A DNA stretch of 64,000 nucleotides from Pseudomonas tolaasii NCPPB 2192 (GCF_002813445.1 NZ_PHHD01000001.1:558001-622000); one strand, 5' to 3'; shown: positions 34,750 through 47,603, numbered from the stretch's first letter. A program made the numbers and translations. Notes: a model not told the origin generated them from the letters alone.

Positions 34750-36603
34750 ATGCTCAAACGCTTTGCCTGGCTGGCACTCTTCGCCTGCGCCCCGCTGTAC
34801 GCGGCGCCGCACATTGATGATCAACGTTTGCAGCAATTGGCCAACGATCCGTTCTGGCTGTCTCTGGGCCATTACGAAGCCGGCAAAATCGGTGGCTGGC
34901 GCAGTTACGTCAGCGACAAGAAATTCTTCCTCGCGCCCGACGGCGCGCACCACCCCGACCAGGAACTGAAGGCTACCGTAGAGGCGCTGTATGCCCCGGC
35001 CAGCCTGGGCGAAAAGCACGCCCAATGCGTTTACCCGGCACGTACGCGCTGGCTCAAGGCTCAACTGAACCTGACTGACCTGCCCGCCCTTGAGTGCAAG
35101 GAATTCACCCAATGGTTCAAGGACGTCGCGCCCCACAGCGCGGTGATGATCTTCCCGGCCGCCTACCTCAACAGCCCGTCGTCGATGTTCGGCCACACCC
35201 TGCTGCGTATCGACCAGGCTGACGTGCAGCGCGACAAGACCGCCCTGCTCAGCTACGCGATCAACTTCGGCGCCTATATCGAAGGCTCCGACAACAGCAT
35301 TCTCTACGCCTGGAAAGGCCTGATGGGCGGTTACCCCGGCCTGTTCGCCCTGGTGCCCTATCAGGAAAAACTCTCCGAATACCGCAGCCTCGAGAACCGC
35401 GACCTGTGGGAATACCGCCTGAACCTCACCGAAGTCGAAACCAAACGCATGGTCGAGCATGTGTGGGAGCTCAAGCAGATCCAGTTCGACTACTTCTTCT
35501 TTGACGAAAACTGCTCCTACCGCCTGCTCGAGTTGCTGCAAGTGGCGCGCCCGAGCCTGCGCCTGACCGAGCAATTCCCGCTCACAGCCATCCCCACCGA
35601 CACCGTCAAGGCGGTAAAGGAAGCGGGCTTGGTGGAAAAAATCGACTATCGCCCGTCTCGAGAGCGCGAACTGCTGGAACGCGCCAAGCCACTGGATGGC
35701 GATGAGCAACAGTGGGTACTGAAAATCAGCGATGACCAGAAACAATTGCAGGAGCCGGCCTTCAAAGCCCTGCCCCGTGATCGTCAGGCACTGATCATCG
35801 ACGCCGCCTATCGCCTGGGCCGCTACCGCGCCAATGGCCTGGAGCGTGACACCGAACGCTCGCAACGCAGTTTCGAGCTGCTGCGCGCGATCAACCAGAA
35901 CCCCGCGCCCGACCTCAAGGTTGAACAACCCGGCCTGCCCGAGAACGGCCACGAATCACGCACCTGGCAAGCCGGCATCGGCACCCGCGGCAGCAAGACG
36001 TTCGGCGAATACGGCCTGCGCATGGCCTACCACGACCTCAACGACAACGCCGAAGGCTTCCCGCTGGGCGCGCAAATCGAAATCCTGCAAATGAAACTGC
36101 GCCAGTACGAAGGCAACCACTGGCAACTGCAGCAACTGGACCTGGCCACCATCCGCTCCCTGACGCCGCGTAACGCGCTGTTGCAGCCGTGGTCCTGGCA
36201 AGTGACCGGCGGCCTGGAACGTGTGCCGGGCAAACACGACGACGAAACCCTCGTCGCCCACGTCAACGGCGGCGCCGGCGGCACCTGGCAACTGACCGAC
36301 GACATGCTCGGCTTCGCCCTCGGCACCGTGCGCGTGGAGCACAACAACGACTTCAGCGAAGCCATCTCCCCCGCCGCCGGCTTCAACACCGGCGTGCTGT
36401 GGAAAAACCCGTTGGGCAATTTGAGCCTGGAAGCCAAGGGTGATTTCTTCACCAATGGCGAAGTGCGACGCAGCATCAGCCTGAATCAGCAATGGGAACT
36501 GTCACGCAACCTCGGGCTACGCCTGAGCGCCCAGCGCGAGTACAGCCATTTGTCGACGCCCGTGAATGAAGTGCTGCTCGAAGTGAAGTGGTATCACTAC
36601 TGA
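34750..36603 (+). CDS. DUF4105 domain-containing outer-membrane protein
   Basis: A 617-residue exported protein with signal peptide (cleavage after LYAA, about residue 19). The DUF4105 core (about 110-290) includes HSAVMIFPAAYLNSPSSMFG, HTLLRID, LLSYAINFGAYI and FFFDENCSYRLLELL; the Cys and His pattern recalls NlpC/P60-like folds. The last 200 residues alternate amphipathic strands (GGLERVPGKHDDETLVAHV, FALGTVRVEHNNDF) and end with a terminal aromatic YHY, suggesting a beta-barrel. The family's function is unknown. It follows the DUF3015 gene but has its own spacing and is probably separate. Confidence 0.88.
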   Translation: MLKRFAWLALFACAPLYAAPHIDDQRLQQLANDPFWLSLGHYEAGKIGGWRSYVSDKKFFLAPDGAHHPDQELKATVEALYAPASLGEKHAQCVYPARTRWLKAQLNLTDLPALECKEFTQWFKDVAPHSAVMIFPAAYLNSPSSMFGHTLLRIDQADVQRDKTALLSYAINFGAYIEGSDNSILYAWKGLMGGYPGLFALVPYQEKLSEYRSLENRDLWEYRLNLTEVETKRMVEHVWELKQIQFDYFFFDENCSYRLLELLQVARPSLRLTEQFPLTAIPTDTVKAVKEAGLVEKIDYRPSRERELLERAKPLDGDEQQWVLKISDDQKQLQEPAFKALPRDRQALIIDAAYRLGRYRANGLERDTERSQRSFELLRAINQNPAPDLKVEQPGLPENGHESRTWQAGIGTRGSKTFGEYGLRMAYHDLNDNAEGFPLGAQIEILQMKLRQYEGNHWQLQQLDLATIRSLTPRNALLQPWSWQVTGGLERVPGKHDDETLVAHVNGGAGGTWQLTDDMLGFALGTVRVEHNNDFSEAISPAAGFNTGVLWKNPLGNLSLEAKGDFFTNGEVRRSISLNQQWELSRNLGLRLSAQREYSHLSTPVNEVLLEVKWYHY

Positions 36604-36610
36604 CCTGAAA

Positions 36611-36700
36611 TGTGGGAGCGGGCTTGCCCGCGATGGCAGTGTGTCAGTCAGCCTGGCTATTACTGATACACCGCCATCGCAGGCAAGCCAGCTCCCACAC
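36611..36700. repeat. REPIN after DUF4105 gene
   Basis: TGTGGGAGCGGGCTTGCCCG on the left and GGCAAGCCAGCTCCCACAC on the right in inverted orientation, with CGATGGC / GCCATCG inside. The left unit is a GCGGGCTTGCCCGC variant. Confidence 0.85.
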
Positions 36701-36834
36701 TTGGTTTTGTGCTTAGCCTGAAACATCGCACGGCCTGCATGCTCAACACCTTTCTCACCTCCCTTTCACACCTCCCCAACAATTCGCTGACTAGACTTTC
36801 CCCCATCAGCCGTAAAACGGCCAGGGAGTACGCC

Positions 36835-37191
36835 ATGTGGCGGTCTGCGGTAATGCTGTGCGCTGTAGTGTGGTTGTCAGGTTGCCAGTCCACCCATCAG
36901 GACTTGATCGCCAAGGGCTACCCACCCGCCTTCGCCGATGGCTTTGATGACGGTTGCAGCAGTGGCCGCCAGGCCGCAGGTGTGATCAGTGGGGAGTTTC
37001 GAAAAAACGTACCCCGCTATCTGAAAGACCGCGAATACGCCGAAGGCTGGGAAGACGGCTTTCGCCAGTGCAAGGCCATGCGCGAGAACGAAGAGTTGCG
37101 CGACTACAAGGACAACCACTGGGATGACCGCGAGCGCGCCTGGCAGCAGGAGAAGGATCGTGACGCGGCCAGGGCGTATCGCTCGCAATAG
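36835..37191 (+). CDS. Small lipoprotein of unknown function
   Basis: A 118-residue predicted lipoprotein: MWRSAVMLCAVVWLSGC gives a short signal with lipobox LSGC (Cys17), mature start CQSTHQD. The rest is hydrophilic, with AFADGFDDGCSSGRQA and YAEGWEDGFRQC, two similar (A/W)xDGFxxGC-type stretches whose cysteines may pair. The C-terminal 40 residues are highly charged (DNHWDDRERAWQQEKDRDAA). The ATG at 36835 has GGGAG 8 bases upstream. Similar proteins are common in Pseudomonas; the function is unknown. Confidence 0.8.
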   Translation: MWRSAVMLCAVVWLSGCQSTHQDLIAKGYPPAFADGFDDGCSSGRQAAGVISGEFRKNVPRYLKDREYAEGWEDGFRQCKAMRENEELRDYKDNHWDDRERAWQQEKDRDAARAYRSQ

Positions 37192-37202
37192 GTCGCTTTC
37201 CT

Positions 37203-37246
37203 GAAGCGTCCAGGGCTGCATTCCCACGCAGAGCATGGGAACGATC
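37203..37246. repeat. Partial REP (TTCCCACGC family)
   Basis: AGCGTCCAGGGCTGCATTCC, then CACGCAGAGCATGGGAACGAT, matching the right half of the repeat at 30724-30878 with one change in the loop arm (GCATGG for GCGTGG). Confidence 0.75.
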
Positions 37247-37287
37247 GCGCGGTGAACATGGCCCAAACTCCATAGAGGGAGAATGTC

Positions 37288-39158
<1,871 letters not shown>

Positions 39159-39295
39159 TTAGCAATTCAGGTTGCACCTGAAAAGTGCAAAATGTCGCCT
39201 TTGTGAATTTAAATGGTGCATTCGATATAAATAAATCACATCTTTTGCACCAAGAATGGGATTTCAGCTTTCAACATGCACCCGTCGTTAAAAAG

Positions 39296-39380
39296 CCATC
39301 GCAGGCAAGCCAGCTCCCACATTTGATCGATTTCTACTGGCGGAACGCGGCCAAAAGTGGGAGCTGGCTTGCCTGCGATG
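39296..39380. repeat. REPIN in the gdhA-ettA spacer
   Basis: CATCGCAGGCAAGCCAGCTC, CCAC on the left and GTGGGAGCTGGCTTGCCTGC, GATG on the right: the same units as elsewhere but in outward order. Confidence 0.85.
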
Positions 39381-39410
39381 ACCCACCTCGGTCCACCTGA
39401 AAAAATGCAA

Positions 39411-39441
39411 AAAAAACGGAGCCCGAAGGCTCCGCTTTTTT
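39411..39441 (-). terminator. Intrinsic terminator of ettA
   Basis: CGGAGCC-CGAA-GGCTCCG with A-run on the left and TTTTTT on the right; it can act in both directions. It begins 15 bases beyond the ettA stop. Confidence 0.85.
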
Positions 39442-39455
39442 CAAACCTGCCCGAA

Positions 39456-41120
39456 TCAGGCCAGTTTTTTGTGTCGCACGCGATGCGGCTGGGCAGCCGC
39501 TTCGCCCAAACGCTTCTTGCGGTCGGCTTCGTACTCGGTGTAGTTGCCTTCGAAGAACACCGCCTGGGAGTCGTCTTCGTACGCCAGGATGTGGGTCGCG
39601 ACGCGGTCAAGGAACCACCGGTCGTGAGAGATCACAATGGCGGCGCCCGGGAAGTCCAGCAGGGCTTCTTCCAGGGAACGCAGGGTTTCAACGTCGAGGT
39701 CGTTGGACGGTTCGTCGAGCAGCAACACGTTGCCGCCTTCCTTCAGGGTCAGGGCCAGGTGCAAGCGGCCACGCTCACCACCGGACAGGTCCTTGACGAA
39801 CTTCTGCTGGTCGCCGCCCTTGAAGTTGAAACGGCCGACATAGGTACGCGACGGAATTTCATAGTTGCCGATGCGGATCTGGTCGGAGCCGTCGGAAATC
39901 TGCTGGAACACCGTCTTGCTGCCGTCGAGGTCTTCGCGGCTCTGGTCTACGCAGGCCAGTTGCACGGTTTCACCGATTTCGATGCTGCCCGAATCCGGGG
40001 TTTCCTTGCCCATCAACATGCGGAACAGCGTGGATTTACCCGCGCCGTTACCACCGATAACGCCGACGATTGCGCCTTTTGGCATGGAGAACGACAGGTT
40101 GTCGATCAGCACGCGGTCGCCGTAGCCTTTGGTGACGTTCTTGAATTCGATGACCTTGTCACCCAGGCGCGGACCGGCCGGGATGTAGATTTCGTTGGTT
40201 TCCGAACGCTTCTGGAATTCCTGCGACTGCATTTCTTCGAAGCGTTGCAGACGCGCCTTGGATTTGGACTGGCGGGCCTTGGCGCCTTTGCGCACCCACT
40301 CCAGTTCTTCCTTCATGGCTTTTTCGTGGGCCGATTGCTGCTTGGATTCGGCGGCCAGACGGTCGGACTTGGCTTCCAGCCAGCCGGAGTAGTTGCCCTC
40401 GTAAGGGATACCGGCGCCACGGTCGAGTTCCAGAATCCAGCCCGCAACGTTGTCCAGGAAGTACCGGTCGTGCGTGATCGCTACCACGGTGCCCGGGAAA
40501 TCGTGAAGGAAATGTTCCAGCCACGCGACGGAATCGGCGTCCAGGTGGTTGGTCGGTTCGTCGAGCAGCAGCATGTCGGGAGCCGACAGCAGCAGGCGGC
40601 ACAGGGCCACACGGCGCTTCTCGCCACCGGACAGGTGTTCAACCTTGGCGTCCCACGCCGGCAGGCGCAGCGCGTCGGCGGCGACTTCCAGCTGGCGCTC
40701 CAGGTTGTGACCGTCGCCGGCCTGCAGGATGGCTTCGAGCTTGGCCTGTTCGGCGGCCAGCTTGTCGAAGTCGGCATCCGGTTCGGCGTAGGCGGCGTAG
40801 ACCTCGTCCAGGCGCGCCTGGGCGTCCTTGATCACGCTGACGGCCTCTTCGACCACTTCACGTACGGTCTTGGTCGGGTCCAGGATCGGCTCTTGCGGCA
40901 GGTAACCGATGTTCAGTTCCGGCATCGGGCGGGCTTCGCCTTCGAATTCGGTGTCGACGCCGGCCATGATTTTCAGCAGTGTGGACTTACCCGAACCGTT
41001 GAGGCCGAGTACGCCGATCTTGGCGCCGGGGAAGAAGGACAGCGAAATGTTTTTCAGGATTTCCCGCTTCGGCGGAACAACTTTTCCCAGCCGATGCATG
41101 GTGAAGACGTATTGAGCCAT
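39456..41120 (-). CDS. ettA: Energy-dependent translational throttle protein EttA
   Basis: A 554-residue ABC-F protein that binds the ribosomal E site and gates entry into elongation according to the ATP/ADP ratio. Start MAQYVFTMHRLGKVVPPKRE is diagnostic. Two ABC cassettes show Walker A GLNGSGKST and GGNGAGKST, and signatures LSGGEKRR and LSGGERGR. The linker between them has the EttA arm/PtIM region (EELEWVRKGAKARQSKSK, ARLQRFEEM). The in-frame extension upstream of 41120 is unlikely since the length from this ATG is normal. Monocistronic, divergent from morA. Confidence 0.95.
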   Translation of the reverse strand: MAQYVFTMHRLGKVVPPKREILKNISLSFFPGAKIGVLGLNGSGKSTLLKIMAGVDTEFEGEARPMPELNIGYLPQEPILDPTKTVREVVEEAVSVIKDAQARLDEVYAAYAEPDADFDKLAAEQAKLEAILQAGDGHNLERQLEVAADALRLPAWDAKVEHLSGGEKRRVALCRLLLSAPDMLLLDEPTNHLDADSVAWLEHFLHDFPGTVVAITHDRYFLDNVAGWILELDRGAGIPYEGNYSGWLEAKSDRLAAESKQQSAHEKAMKEELEWVRKGAKARQSKSKARLQRFEEMQSQEFQKRSETNEIYIPAGPRLGDKVIEFKNVTKGYGDRVLIDNLSFSMPKGAIVGVIGGNGAGKSTLFRMLMGKETPDSGSIEIGETVQLACVDQSREDLDGSKTVFQQISDGSDQIRIGNYEIPSRTYVGRFNFKGGDQQKFVKDLSGGERGRLHLALTLKEGGNVLLLDEPSNDLDVETLRSLEEALLDFPGAAIVISHDRWFLDRVATHILAYEDDSQAVFFEGNYTEYEADRKKRLGEAAAQPHRVRHKKLA

Positions 41121-41405
41121 GGTGAACCTAGCGTCAGTGACTGATGAATTAAGCGGGCGAAGCCCGTGCCAGGCCATGCGCGGCGCGGGCCTTTGACTAT
41201 CGTCAATGCCGGCGTGCGGAAAAAGCCTGAATGTCTGGGGCTGGAACGCCCTCGCGTAACCGGCAAAGCTACCTGAATGCGCCTGGCCAGTCCAGCCAAG
41301 CGGGGCTGGCACTTTGCCACAACTCAAGGCATGCTAGCCGCCCTCCGGGCGTCCGGCTTATAGTGCACGTCGCGCGCCAGTCCAGCCAAACCGCAGGATC
41401 ACAGC

Positions 41406-44400
41406 TTGTCCAAAGTCACGCCGCCCACTCCCCTGCGCGCCGCTCATATTGCGCCGGGAGCGCCCCTGCACGGCACCCTCAAAGGCGCATTGGCGACGCT
41501 TGTCCTGATGTTGCTCGCCTTATTGTTCTGGCAACTGCTCGACCAGCTGCAACAAAACCAGAAGAACCAGCAGCAATACACCATCAATTACAGCGCCGAC
41601 CTGGCTGAACAGATCAGCCTGAACATGGCCCTGAGCGCGAAAATTGCCCTGAACCTGCTGCCGATGGTCGAGCCGCCGCGCAACGACGAGCAGCAACAAG
41701 CCCTCATGCGCACCCTGCAGCGCTCGCTGCCGGAGTTGCGCAGCGTCGCCCTGCTCGCCCCCAGCGGTGCCATGATCAGTGACAGTGCCCAAGACAGCCA
41801 CGACGCCGCCTGGCTCGAAGAGCTGGTACAACGCAGCCACTCGCAGCCTTATTACCTGAGCAACAGCCCCGACGGCACCCTCATCTACCTGTTGCTGCAC
41901 CAGCCCAGCGGAGGCTCGAGAATGTACTGGGCGCTGCGCCTGGCGCCGAATTACCTGGCCAACCTCACCCGGCAGGATGGCCAGGGCGCCCGCCCGATGT
42001 GGGCCATCGAAAACCGCCTGAACCACCGCGTGGTCAGCCGCGACACCGGCATGCCGGCGCAATGGGCCTCGGCCCTGACCCCGGACGAGCTGAATAAAAG
42101 CGTGCTGGTCACGCCCCTGAGCAAAAGCGATTGGCAATTGCGCGGCCTCTTTGACCGCAGCGCCGTGCTGGAGCAACTGCTGCCGGCGTTTATCGGCAAA
42201 TGCCTGCTGGGCCTGGCGTTTTCACTGATCCCGGTGATCGTGCTGCTGAACATGCGCCGCCGCCAGCGTCAGGTGAATGAGGGCCGGCGGCGCTATCAGG
42301 ATATTTTCGAAGGCACCGGCGTGGCCCTGTGCGTGCTGGACCTGTCGGGTCTGAAGGCGTTCTTCGTCAAAACACGGCTGCACACCCGCGAGCAACTGCA
42401 CGACTGGCTGAAGGACAACGCCGAAGAGCGCCAGCAATTGCTCAAGGAATTGCGCGTCACCGAGGTCAACCAGGTGGCCGTGCGCCTGTTGAACGTCAGT
42501 TCCTGCGAAGAAGCCTGGGAACGCCTGATCGACGACTGCCCGCGCAACGCCACGGCCATCGGTTACCAAGTGCTGGAAGCCGTGCTGACCGGGCAGAAAC
42601 AGCTGGAGCTGGAGATCCAGCTCAATGATGTCAACGGCAACGAGCAATACCTGTGGCTGGTGATGCGCCTGCCGGAACAGCAGGACGACTGCAAGGCCGT
42701 GATCCTGAGCATCAGCGACATCACCAGCCGCAAGCTGATCGAGCTGTCACTGGTGGAACGCGAGAGTTTCTGGTCGGACGTGGTGCGCACCGTGCCCGAT
42801 CACCTGTACGTGCAGGACGTGATCAGCCAGCGCATGATTTTCAGCAATCACCATTTGGGTCACACCCTGGGTTACAACAGGGCCGAGCTGCAGCAAATGG
42901 GCGAGTACTTCTGGGAAATCCTGCTGCACCCCGAAGACGCCGAGTTTTACCACGACCTGCGCCAGCAACAGCGTCAGGTGGGCTATGCCAACCAATTGCA
43001 GTGCCAGTTACGCTTTCGCCATCGCAATAACCAATGGCGGCGTTTTGATATCCGCGAGCAGGCGCTGGCGCGGGATAAGTCGGCGGTGGTCACGCGGATC
43101 ATCGGCGTGGCCAAGGACGTCACCGACCAGATCGAAGCCAGCGAATCCCTGCGCGACAGCGAGCAGCGTTACCGCATGCTGGCCGAAAGCATCAGCGACG
43201 TGATCTGCTCCACCGACAGCCAACTGGCGCTCAACTACATCAGCCCGTCGGTCAACGCCGTGCTCGGGTATGACGTGGACTGGGTGTTCAAGAACGGCTG
43301 GCAGTCGATCATTGCCAACCCGCAGCAACTGACCGGCATCTACAGCCTGGTGGAGCAAGTCAGCCGCGCGCTCGGCGACCCTGCAGCGCTGAACGCCTTG
43401 CGCGATGAAGTGCAAACCCAGCTGTTTCTGTTCGATTGCCTGCGCGCCGACGGCCGCAAGGTGCCGATCGAACTGCGCGTGGTGCTGGTGTGGGATGAGC
43501 ACGGTGCGTTCGAGGGCATCCTCGGCGTGGGCCGCGACATCAGCCAGCAGCGCCGCGCCGAGAAAGACCTGCGCATGGCGGCCACGGTATTCGAGCATTC
43601 CACCTCGGCGATTCTGATCACCGACCCGGCCGGTTATATCGTGCAGGCCAACGAGGCGTTCAGCCGGGTCAGCGGCTACGCCGTCAGCGACGTGCTCGAC
43701 CAGTTGCCGAACATGCTTACCGTGGATGAGCAACAGGAAGCCCACCTGCGTTACGTGCTCAAGCAACTGCACCAGCACAGCACCTGGGAAGGCGAAGTGT
43801 GGCTCAAACGCCTGAACGGCGAGCATTACCCGGCCTGGGTCGGCATTACCGCCGTGTTCGACGACGAAGGCGACCTGGCCAGCTACGTGTGTTTCTTCAG
43901 CGATATCAGCGAGCGCAAGGCCAGCGAGCAGCGCATCCACCGCCTGGCTTATTACGACGCCCTGACCCACCTGCCCAACCGCACGCTGTTCCAGGACCGC
44001 CTGCACACCGCGTTGCAGTCGGCCGAGCGGCAGAAGTCGTGGGTGGTGCTGATGTTCCTCGACCTCGACCGTTTCAAGCCGATCAACGATTCCCTGGGCC
44101 ACGCCGCCGGCGACCGCATGCTCAAGGAAATGGCAACGCGCCTGCTGGGTTGCGTGGCCGAAGACGACACCGTGGCACGCATGGGCGGCGACGAATTCAC
44201 TTTACTGTTGCAACCGCGGGTCAGCCGCGACATGGCGCTCAACCGTGCGATTCACGTGGCCGAGCAGATTCTGGCCAGCCTGGTGAAGCCGTTTGTGCTG
44301 GAAGGCCGCGAGTTCTTTGTGACCGCCAGTATCGGCATCGCCTTGAGCCCGCAGGACGGCAACGAGCTGAGCCAGTTGATGAAAAACGCCGACACCGCGA

Positions 44401-45257
44401 TGTACCACGCCAAGGAGCGCGGCAAGAACAACTTCCAGTTCTACCAGGCCGACATGAACGCCAGCGCCCTGGAGCGCCTGGAGCTGGAAAGCGACCTGCG
44501 CCATGCCCTCGACCAGAACGAATTCGTGCTCTATTACCAGCCGCAATTCAGTGGCGACGGCAAACGCCTGACCGGCGCCGAGGCCCTGCTGCGCTGGCGT
44601 CATCCCCGTCGCGGGCTGGTGCCGCCGGGTGATTTCATTCCGGTGCTCGAAGAGCTAGGCCTGGTGGTGGACGTGGGCGACTGGGTGCTGGCCGAAGCCT
44701 GTCGCCAGCTCAAAACCTGGCACCACAACAAGGTGCGCGTGCCGAAAGTCTCGGTGAACATCTCGGCTCGGCAGTTCTCCGACGGCCAACTGGGCGAGCG
44801 CATCGCCACCATCCTCAAGGACACCGGCCTGCCGCCGGCGTGCCTGGAGCTGGAATTGACCGAAAGTATCCTGATGCGTGAAGTCAACGAGGCCATGCAG
44901 ATCCTCGCCAGCCTGAAAAACCTCGGTCTGAGCATTGCAGTGGACGACTTCGGCACGGGCTATTCGTCGCTGAACTACCTCAAGCAGTTCCCCATCGACG
45001 TGTTGAAGATCGACCGCACCTTCGTCGACGGCCTGCCGTCCGGCGAGCAAGACGCCCAGATCGCCCGGGCGATTATCGCCATGGCTCACAGTTTGAACCT
45101 GGCGGTGATCGCCGAGGGCGTGGAAACCCATGAACAGCTGGATTTCCTCAGGGAGCATGGCTGTGATGAGGTGCAGGGCTACCTGTTCGGCAGGCCGATG
45201 CCGGCGAACCGGTTCGAGGCGCAGTTCAGCAATGATGCGCTGTTCATGTTCGACTGA
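41406..45257 (+). CDS. morA: Motility regulator MorA, PAS-GGDEF-EAL c-di-GMP protein
   Basis: A 1283-residue membrane sensor with TM helices at about 28-46 and 266-285, a periplasmic domain between them, about four PAS/PAC units (300-840), a GGDEF domain with MGGDEF (925-929) and an EAL domain (EALLRW about 1058; DDFGTGYSS about 1180; AEGVET near 1240). The diguanylate-cyclase active site is intact, but the inhibitory RxxD site reads AEDD, so product feedback is probably lost. EAL metal and catalytic residues look complete. The start is TTG with CAGGAT upstream; the first ATG lies inside TM1. Gene order ettA-morA-glyA matches P. aeruginosa. It controls motility and biofilm. Confidence 0.92.
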   Translation: MSKVTPPTPLRAAHIAPGAPLHGTLKGALATLVLMLLALLFWQLLDQLQQNQKNQQQYTINYSADLAEQISLNMALSAKIALNLLPMVEPPRNDEQQQALMRTLQRSLPELRSVALLAPSGAMISDSAQDSHDAAWLEELVQRSHSQPYYLSNSPDGTLIYLLLHQPSGGSRMYWALRLAPNYLANLTRQDGQGARPMWAIENRLNHRVVSRDTGMPAQWASALTPDELNKSVLVTPLSKSDWQLRGLFDRSAVLEQLLPAFIGKCLLGLAFSLIPVIVLLNMRRRQRQVNEGRRRYQDIFEGTGVALCVLDLSGLKAFFVKTRLHTREQLHDWLKDNAEERQQLLKELRVTEVNQVAVRLLNVSSCEEAWERLIDDCPRNATAIGYQVLEAVLTGQKQLELEIQLNDVNGNEQYLWLVMRLPEQQDDCKAVILSISDITSRKLIELSLVERESFWSDVVRTVPDHLYVQDVISQRMIFSNHHLGHTLGYNRAELQQMGEYFWEILLHPEDAEFYHDLRQQQRQVGYANQLQCQLRFRHRNNQWRRFDIREQALARDKSAVVTRIIGVAKDVTDQIEASESLRDSEQRYRMLAESISDVICSTDSQLALNYISPSVNAVLGYDVDWVFKNGWQSIIANPQQLTGIYSLVEQVSRALGDPAALNALRDEVQTQLFLFDCLRADGRKVPIELRVVLVWDEHGAFEGILGVGRDISQQRRAEKDLRMAATVFEHSTSAILITDPAGYIVQANEAFSRVSGYAVSDVLDQLPNMLTVDEQQEAHLRYVLKQLHQHSTWEGEVWLKRLNGEHYPAWVGITAVFDDEGDLASYVCFFSDISERKASEQRIHRLAYYDALTHLPNRTLFQDRLHTALQSAERQKSWVVLMFLDLDRFKPINDSLGHAAGDRMLKEMATRLLGCVAEDDTVARMGGDEFTLLLQPRVSRDMALNRAIHVAEQILASLVKPFVLEGREFFVTASIGIALSPQDGNELSQLMKNADTAMYHAKERGKNNFQFYQADMNASALERLELESDLRHALDQNEFVLYYQPQFSGDGKRLTGAEALLRWRHPRRGLVPPGDFIPVLEELGLVVDVGDWVLAEACRQLKTWHHNKVRVPKVSVNISARQFSDGQLGERIATILKDTGLPPACLELELTESILMREVNEAMQILASLKNLGLSIAVDDFGTGYSSLNYLKQFPIDVLKIDRTFVDGLPSGEQDAQIARAIIAMAHSLNLAVIAEGVETHEQLDFLREHGCDEVQGYLFGRPMPANRFEAQFSNDALFMFD

Positions 45258-45286
45258 AGTTTTGTGGTGGCGCTGCCGGCCCCTTC

Positions 45287-45358
45287 GCGGGCAAGCCCGC
45301 TCCCACAGTTGAATGGGTTCACAGATCAAAATGTGGGAGCTGGCTTGCCTGCGATGGC
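45287..45358. repeat. REPIN between morA and glyA
   Basis: CTTCGCGGGCAAGCCCGCTC, CCACA (GCGGGCTTGCCCGC type) and TGTGGGAGCTGGCTTGCCTG, CGATGG in inverted order with a short 24-base spacer. Confidence 0.85.
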
Positions 45359-45487
45359 GCCAGTACAGGCACCGCTCATCCCTAAGTGAATCCCGCTTGT
45401 CCGCGACATGATGTCCTTTCATATGCCATCTAAAACCCATTGGGTTAGAATGCCCTCCTTTTCTGCCCCCGATCCTTGAGGACCGCC

Positions 45488-46741
45488 ATGTTCAGCCGTG
45501 ATTTGACTATTGCCAAGTACGACGCCGATCTCTTTGCCGCCATGGAGCAAGAAGCCGTGCGCCAGGAAGAGCACATTGAGCTGATCGCTTCGGAAAACTA
45601 CACCAGCCCAGCCGTCATGGAGGCTCAAGGTTCGGTTCTGACCAACAAGTACGCCGAAGGCTACCCGGGCAAGCGCTACTACGGTGGTTGCGAGTACGTC
45701 GACGTGGTTGAGCAGTTGGCCATCGACCGTGCAAAAGAGCTGTTCGGCGCCGATTACGCCAACGTCCAGCCGCACGCCGGCTCCCAAGCCAACAGCGCCG
45801 TGTACCTGGCTCTGCTGCAAGGCGGCGACACCATTCTGGGCATGAGCCTGGCCCACGGCGGTCACCTGACCCACGGCGCCAGCGTTTCCTCCTCCGGCAA
45901 GCTGTACAACGCCGTTCAATACGGCATCGATGCCAACGGCCTGATCGACTACGACGAAGTCGAGCGTCTGGCGGTTGAGCACAAGCCAAAAATGATCGTG
46001 GCCGGTTTCTCTGCCTACTCGCAGATTCTGGATTTCCCACGCTTCCGCGCTATCGCCGACAAGGTTGGCGCCTACCTGTTCGTCGACATGGCTCACGTAG
46101 CCGGTCTGGTCGCCGCTGGCGTCTACCCGAACCCGGTGCCGTTCGCTGACGTGGTCACCACCACCACTCACAAAACCCTGCGCGGCCCACGTGGCGGCCT
46201 GATCCTGGCGCGCGCCAACGCCGATATCGAGAAGAAGCTGAACTCCGCCGTATTCCCGGGCGCCCAGGGCGGCCCGCTGGAGCATGTGATCGCCGCCAAA
46301 GCGATCTGCTTCAAGGAAGCGCTGCAGCCTGAGTTCAAGGCTTATCAGCAACAAGTGGTAAAAAACGCCCAGACCATGGCCAGCGTGTTCATCGAGCGCG
46401 GTTTTGACGTGGTGTCCGGCGGTACTGAAAACCATCTGTTCCTGCTGTCGCTGATCAAGCAGGACATTTCCGGTAAAGATGCTGACGCTGCTTTGGGCCG
46501 CGCCTTCATCACCGTGAACAAGAACTCCGTGCCGAACGACCCACGTTCGCCGTTCGTCACCTCCGGCCTGCGCTTCGGCACCCCGGCTGTGACCACTCGC
46601 GGCTTCAAGGAAGCAGAGTGCAAGGAGCTGGCGGGCTGGATCTGCGACATCCTGGCAGACCTGAACAACGAAGCCGTGATCGACGCGGTCCGTGAGAAGG
46701 TCAAGGCCATCTGCAAAAAGCTGCCGGTCTACGGCGCCTGA
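45488..46741 (+). CDS. glyA: Serine hydroxymethyltransferase
   Basis: A 417-residue PLP enzyme that interconverts serine and glycine and charges tetrahydrofolate with a methylene group. The start [47 protein letters not shown], the PLP-lysine motif [14 protein letters not shown] and [12 protein letters not shown] are all present. GAGGA lies 6 bases before ATG 45488, which decides it over an in-frame ATG 12 bases upstream. It is monocistronic with a strong terminator. Position after morA is as in P. aeruginosa. Confidence 0.97.
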   Translation: MFSRDLTIAKYDADLFAAMEQEAVRQEEHIELIASENYTSPAVMEAQGSVLTNKYAEGYPGKRYYGGCEYVDVVEQLAIDRAKELFGADYANVQPHAGSQANSAVYLALLQGGDTILGMSLAHGGHLTHGASVSSSGKLYNAVQYGIDANGLIDYDEVERLAVEHKPKMIVAGFSAYSQILDFPRFRAIADKVGAYLFVDMAHVAGLVAAGVYPNPVPFADVVTTTTHKTLRGPRGGLILARANADIEKKLNSAVFPGAQGGPLEHVIAAKAICFKEALQPEFKAYQQQVVKNAQTMASVFIERGFDVVSGGTENHLFLLSLIKQDISGKDADAALGRAFITVNKNSVPNDPRSPFVTSGLRFGTPAVTTRGFKEAECKELAGWICDILADLNNEAVIDAVREKVKAICKKLPVYGA

Positions 46742-46759
46742 TAGCAGTCGCTTGAACAC

Positions 46760-46792
46760 AAAGCGCTGACGGCAACGTCGGCGCTTTTTTTT
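46760..46792 (+). terminator. Intrinsic terminator of glyA
   Basis: AAAGCGCTGACG-GCAA-CGTCGGCGCTTT with one wobble pair, followed by eight T's in total. It lies immediately before the stop of the convergent zincin gene. Confidence 0.88.
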
Positions 46793-46798
46793 GCCTGT

Positions 46799-47539
46799 TC
46801 AAAAGCTGCCCGACGGTGGCAGCGCACCGCCTATCTCACGGTAAAAGTTACTGACACCGGTATCGAACGATTTGCCCGACAGGTTGGCAGCAAAGGTTTC
46901 CGCCACGAACTCCAGGGGGTTGGTCATGGCGTACATGCTCACCGCCGTGCCGTTATTCGCCGCCTTGAGTGTGATCGACGGGTCTTGAGCACCCAGCTTG
47001 AAGGTCCAGAAGGTCTCGGGCTGATTCATCTCGTGAAGAATATGGCCGATCTCGTGGATCACCACGGTCGCGGCGTGCCCATGCATCTTCGGGTCACCGA
47101 ACCAGCGCTGTGTGCCGTCGTACACCTGGTCGGCGACGCCCCTTCCCGGGTCCTTGCCCAAGCCGCCTTCAATGCCGTTGAGCTGGATCTGCGGGTTATG
47201 CTGCCCGGTCTTGGGGCCCATGAAGACGGTGTACTCGGCTGCGCCGCGCAAATTGCCCATGCAGGCAATGCACGGCACGCCCTCGGTGGCCGAACAGAGG
47301 AAGGTGATCGGCGGCAGGCTGAAGCCCTTGGCCGCCAACACTTGCAGGGCCTTGTCGATGGAGGTGCGTTTCAACTGGGCAAGCGGGTCACCGTTTTCGC
47401 TGCCGATGCTCATCATCGCAGCGCCCGGCCCGTTATAGGCCTGATAGGTGAAGGTCATCATGCCGGTCTTGGCCCGATAGGTCTGGGCCAGCTTGCCGTC
47501 ACTCTTTCTACCCGCCTGGATCTGTGCTGCCGTGGCCAT
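46799..47539 (-). CDS. Zincin-type metallopeptidase, probable effector/toxin
   Basis: A 246-residue protein with the zinc-protease motif HEIGH (residues 162-166, in VVIHEIGHILHEMNQPETFW) and a downstream NPLEFVAETFAANL, whose Glu210 or Glu214 could be the third ligand. There is no signal peptide or membrane segment. FLCSATEGVPCIACMGNLRG has three close cysteines. The fold and motif spacing resemble bacterial toxin metalloproteases, but I do not recognise a named family. ATG 47539 is the natural start. It shares a 33-bp promoter-like element with the neighbouring YopT-like gene. A secreted effector role is inferred. Confidence 0.7.
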   Translation of the reverse strand: MATAAQIQAGRKSDGKLAQTYRAKTGMMTFTYQAYNGPGAAMMSIGSENGDPLAQLKRTSIDKALQVLAAKGFSLPPITFLCSATEGVPCIACMGNLRGAAEYTVFMGPKTGQHNPQIQLNGIEGGLGKDPGRGVADQVYDGTQRWFGDPKMHGHAATVVIHEIGHILHEMNQPETFWTFKLGAQDPSITLKAANNGTAVSMYAMTNPLEFVAETFAANLSGKSFDTGVSNFYREIGGALPPSGSF

Positions 47540-47570
47540 GGTCGATCTCCGACATCTGAACGTGCCTGCT

Positions 47571-47603
47571 GAAATAACAGTCGGTGATCGCGGTTTATTC
47601 CGA
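47571..47603 (-). promoter_or_regulatory. Candidate ECF-type promoter, copy 1
   Basis: On the plus strand this reads GAAATAACAG-N11-GGTTTATTCCGA; on the transcribed strand TCGGAATAAACC-N11-CTGTTATTTC. GGAATAAACC would be the -35 and CTGTTAT the -10. It ends 31 bases before the zincin start. The same element occurs at 48389-48421 with identical arms and equal spacing. Confidence 0.6.
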
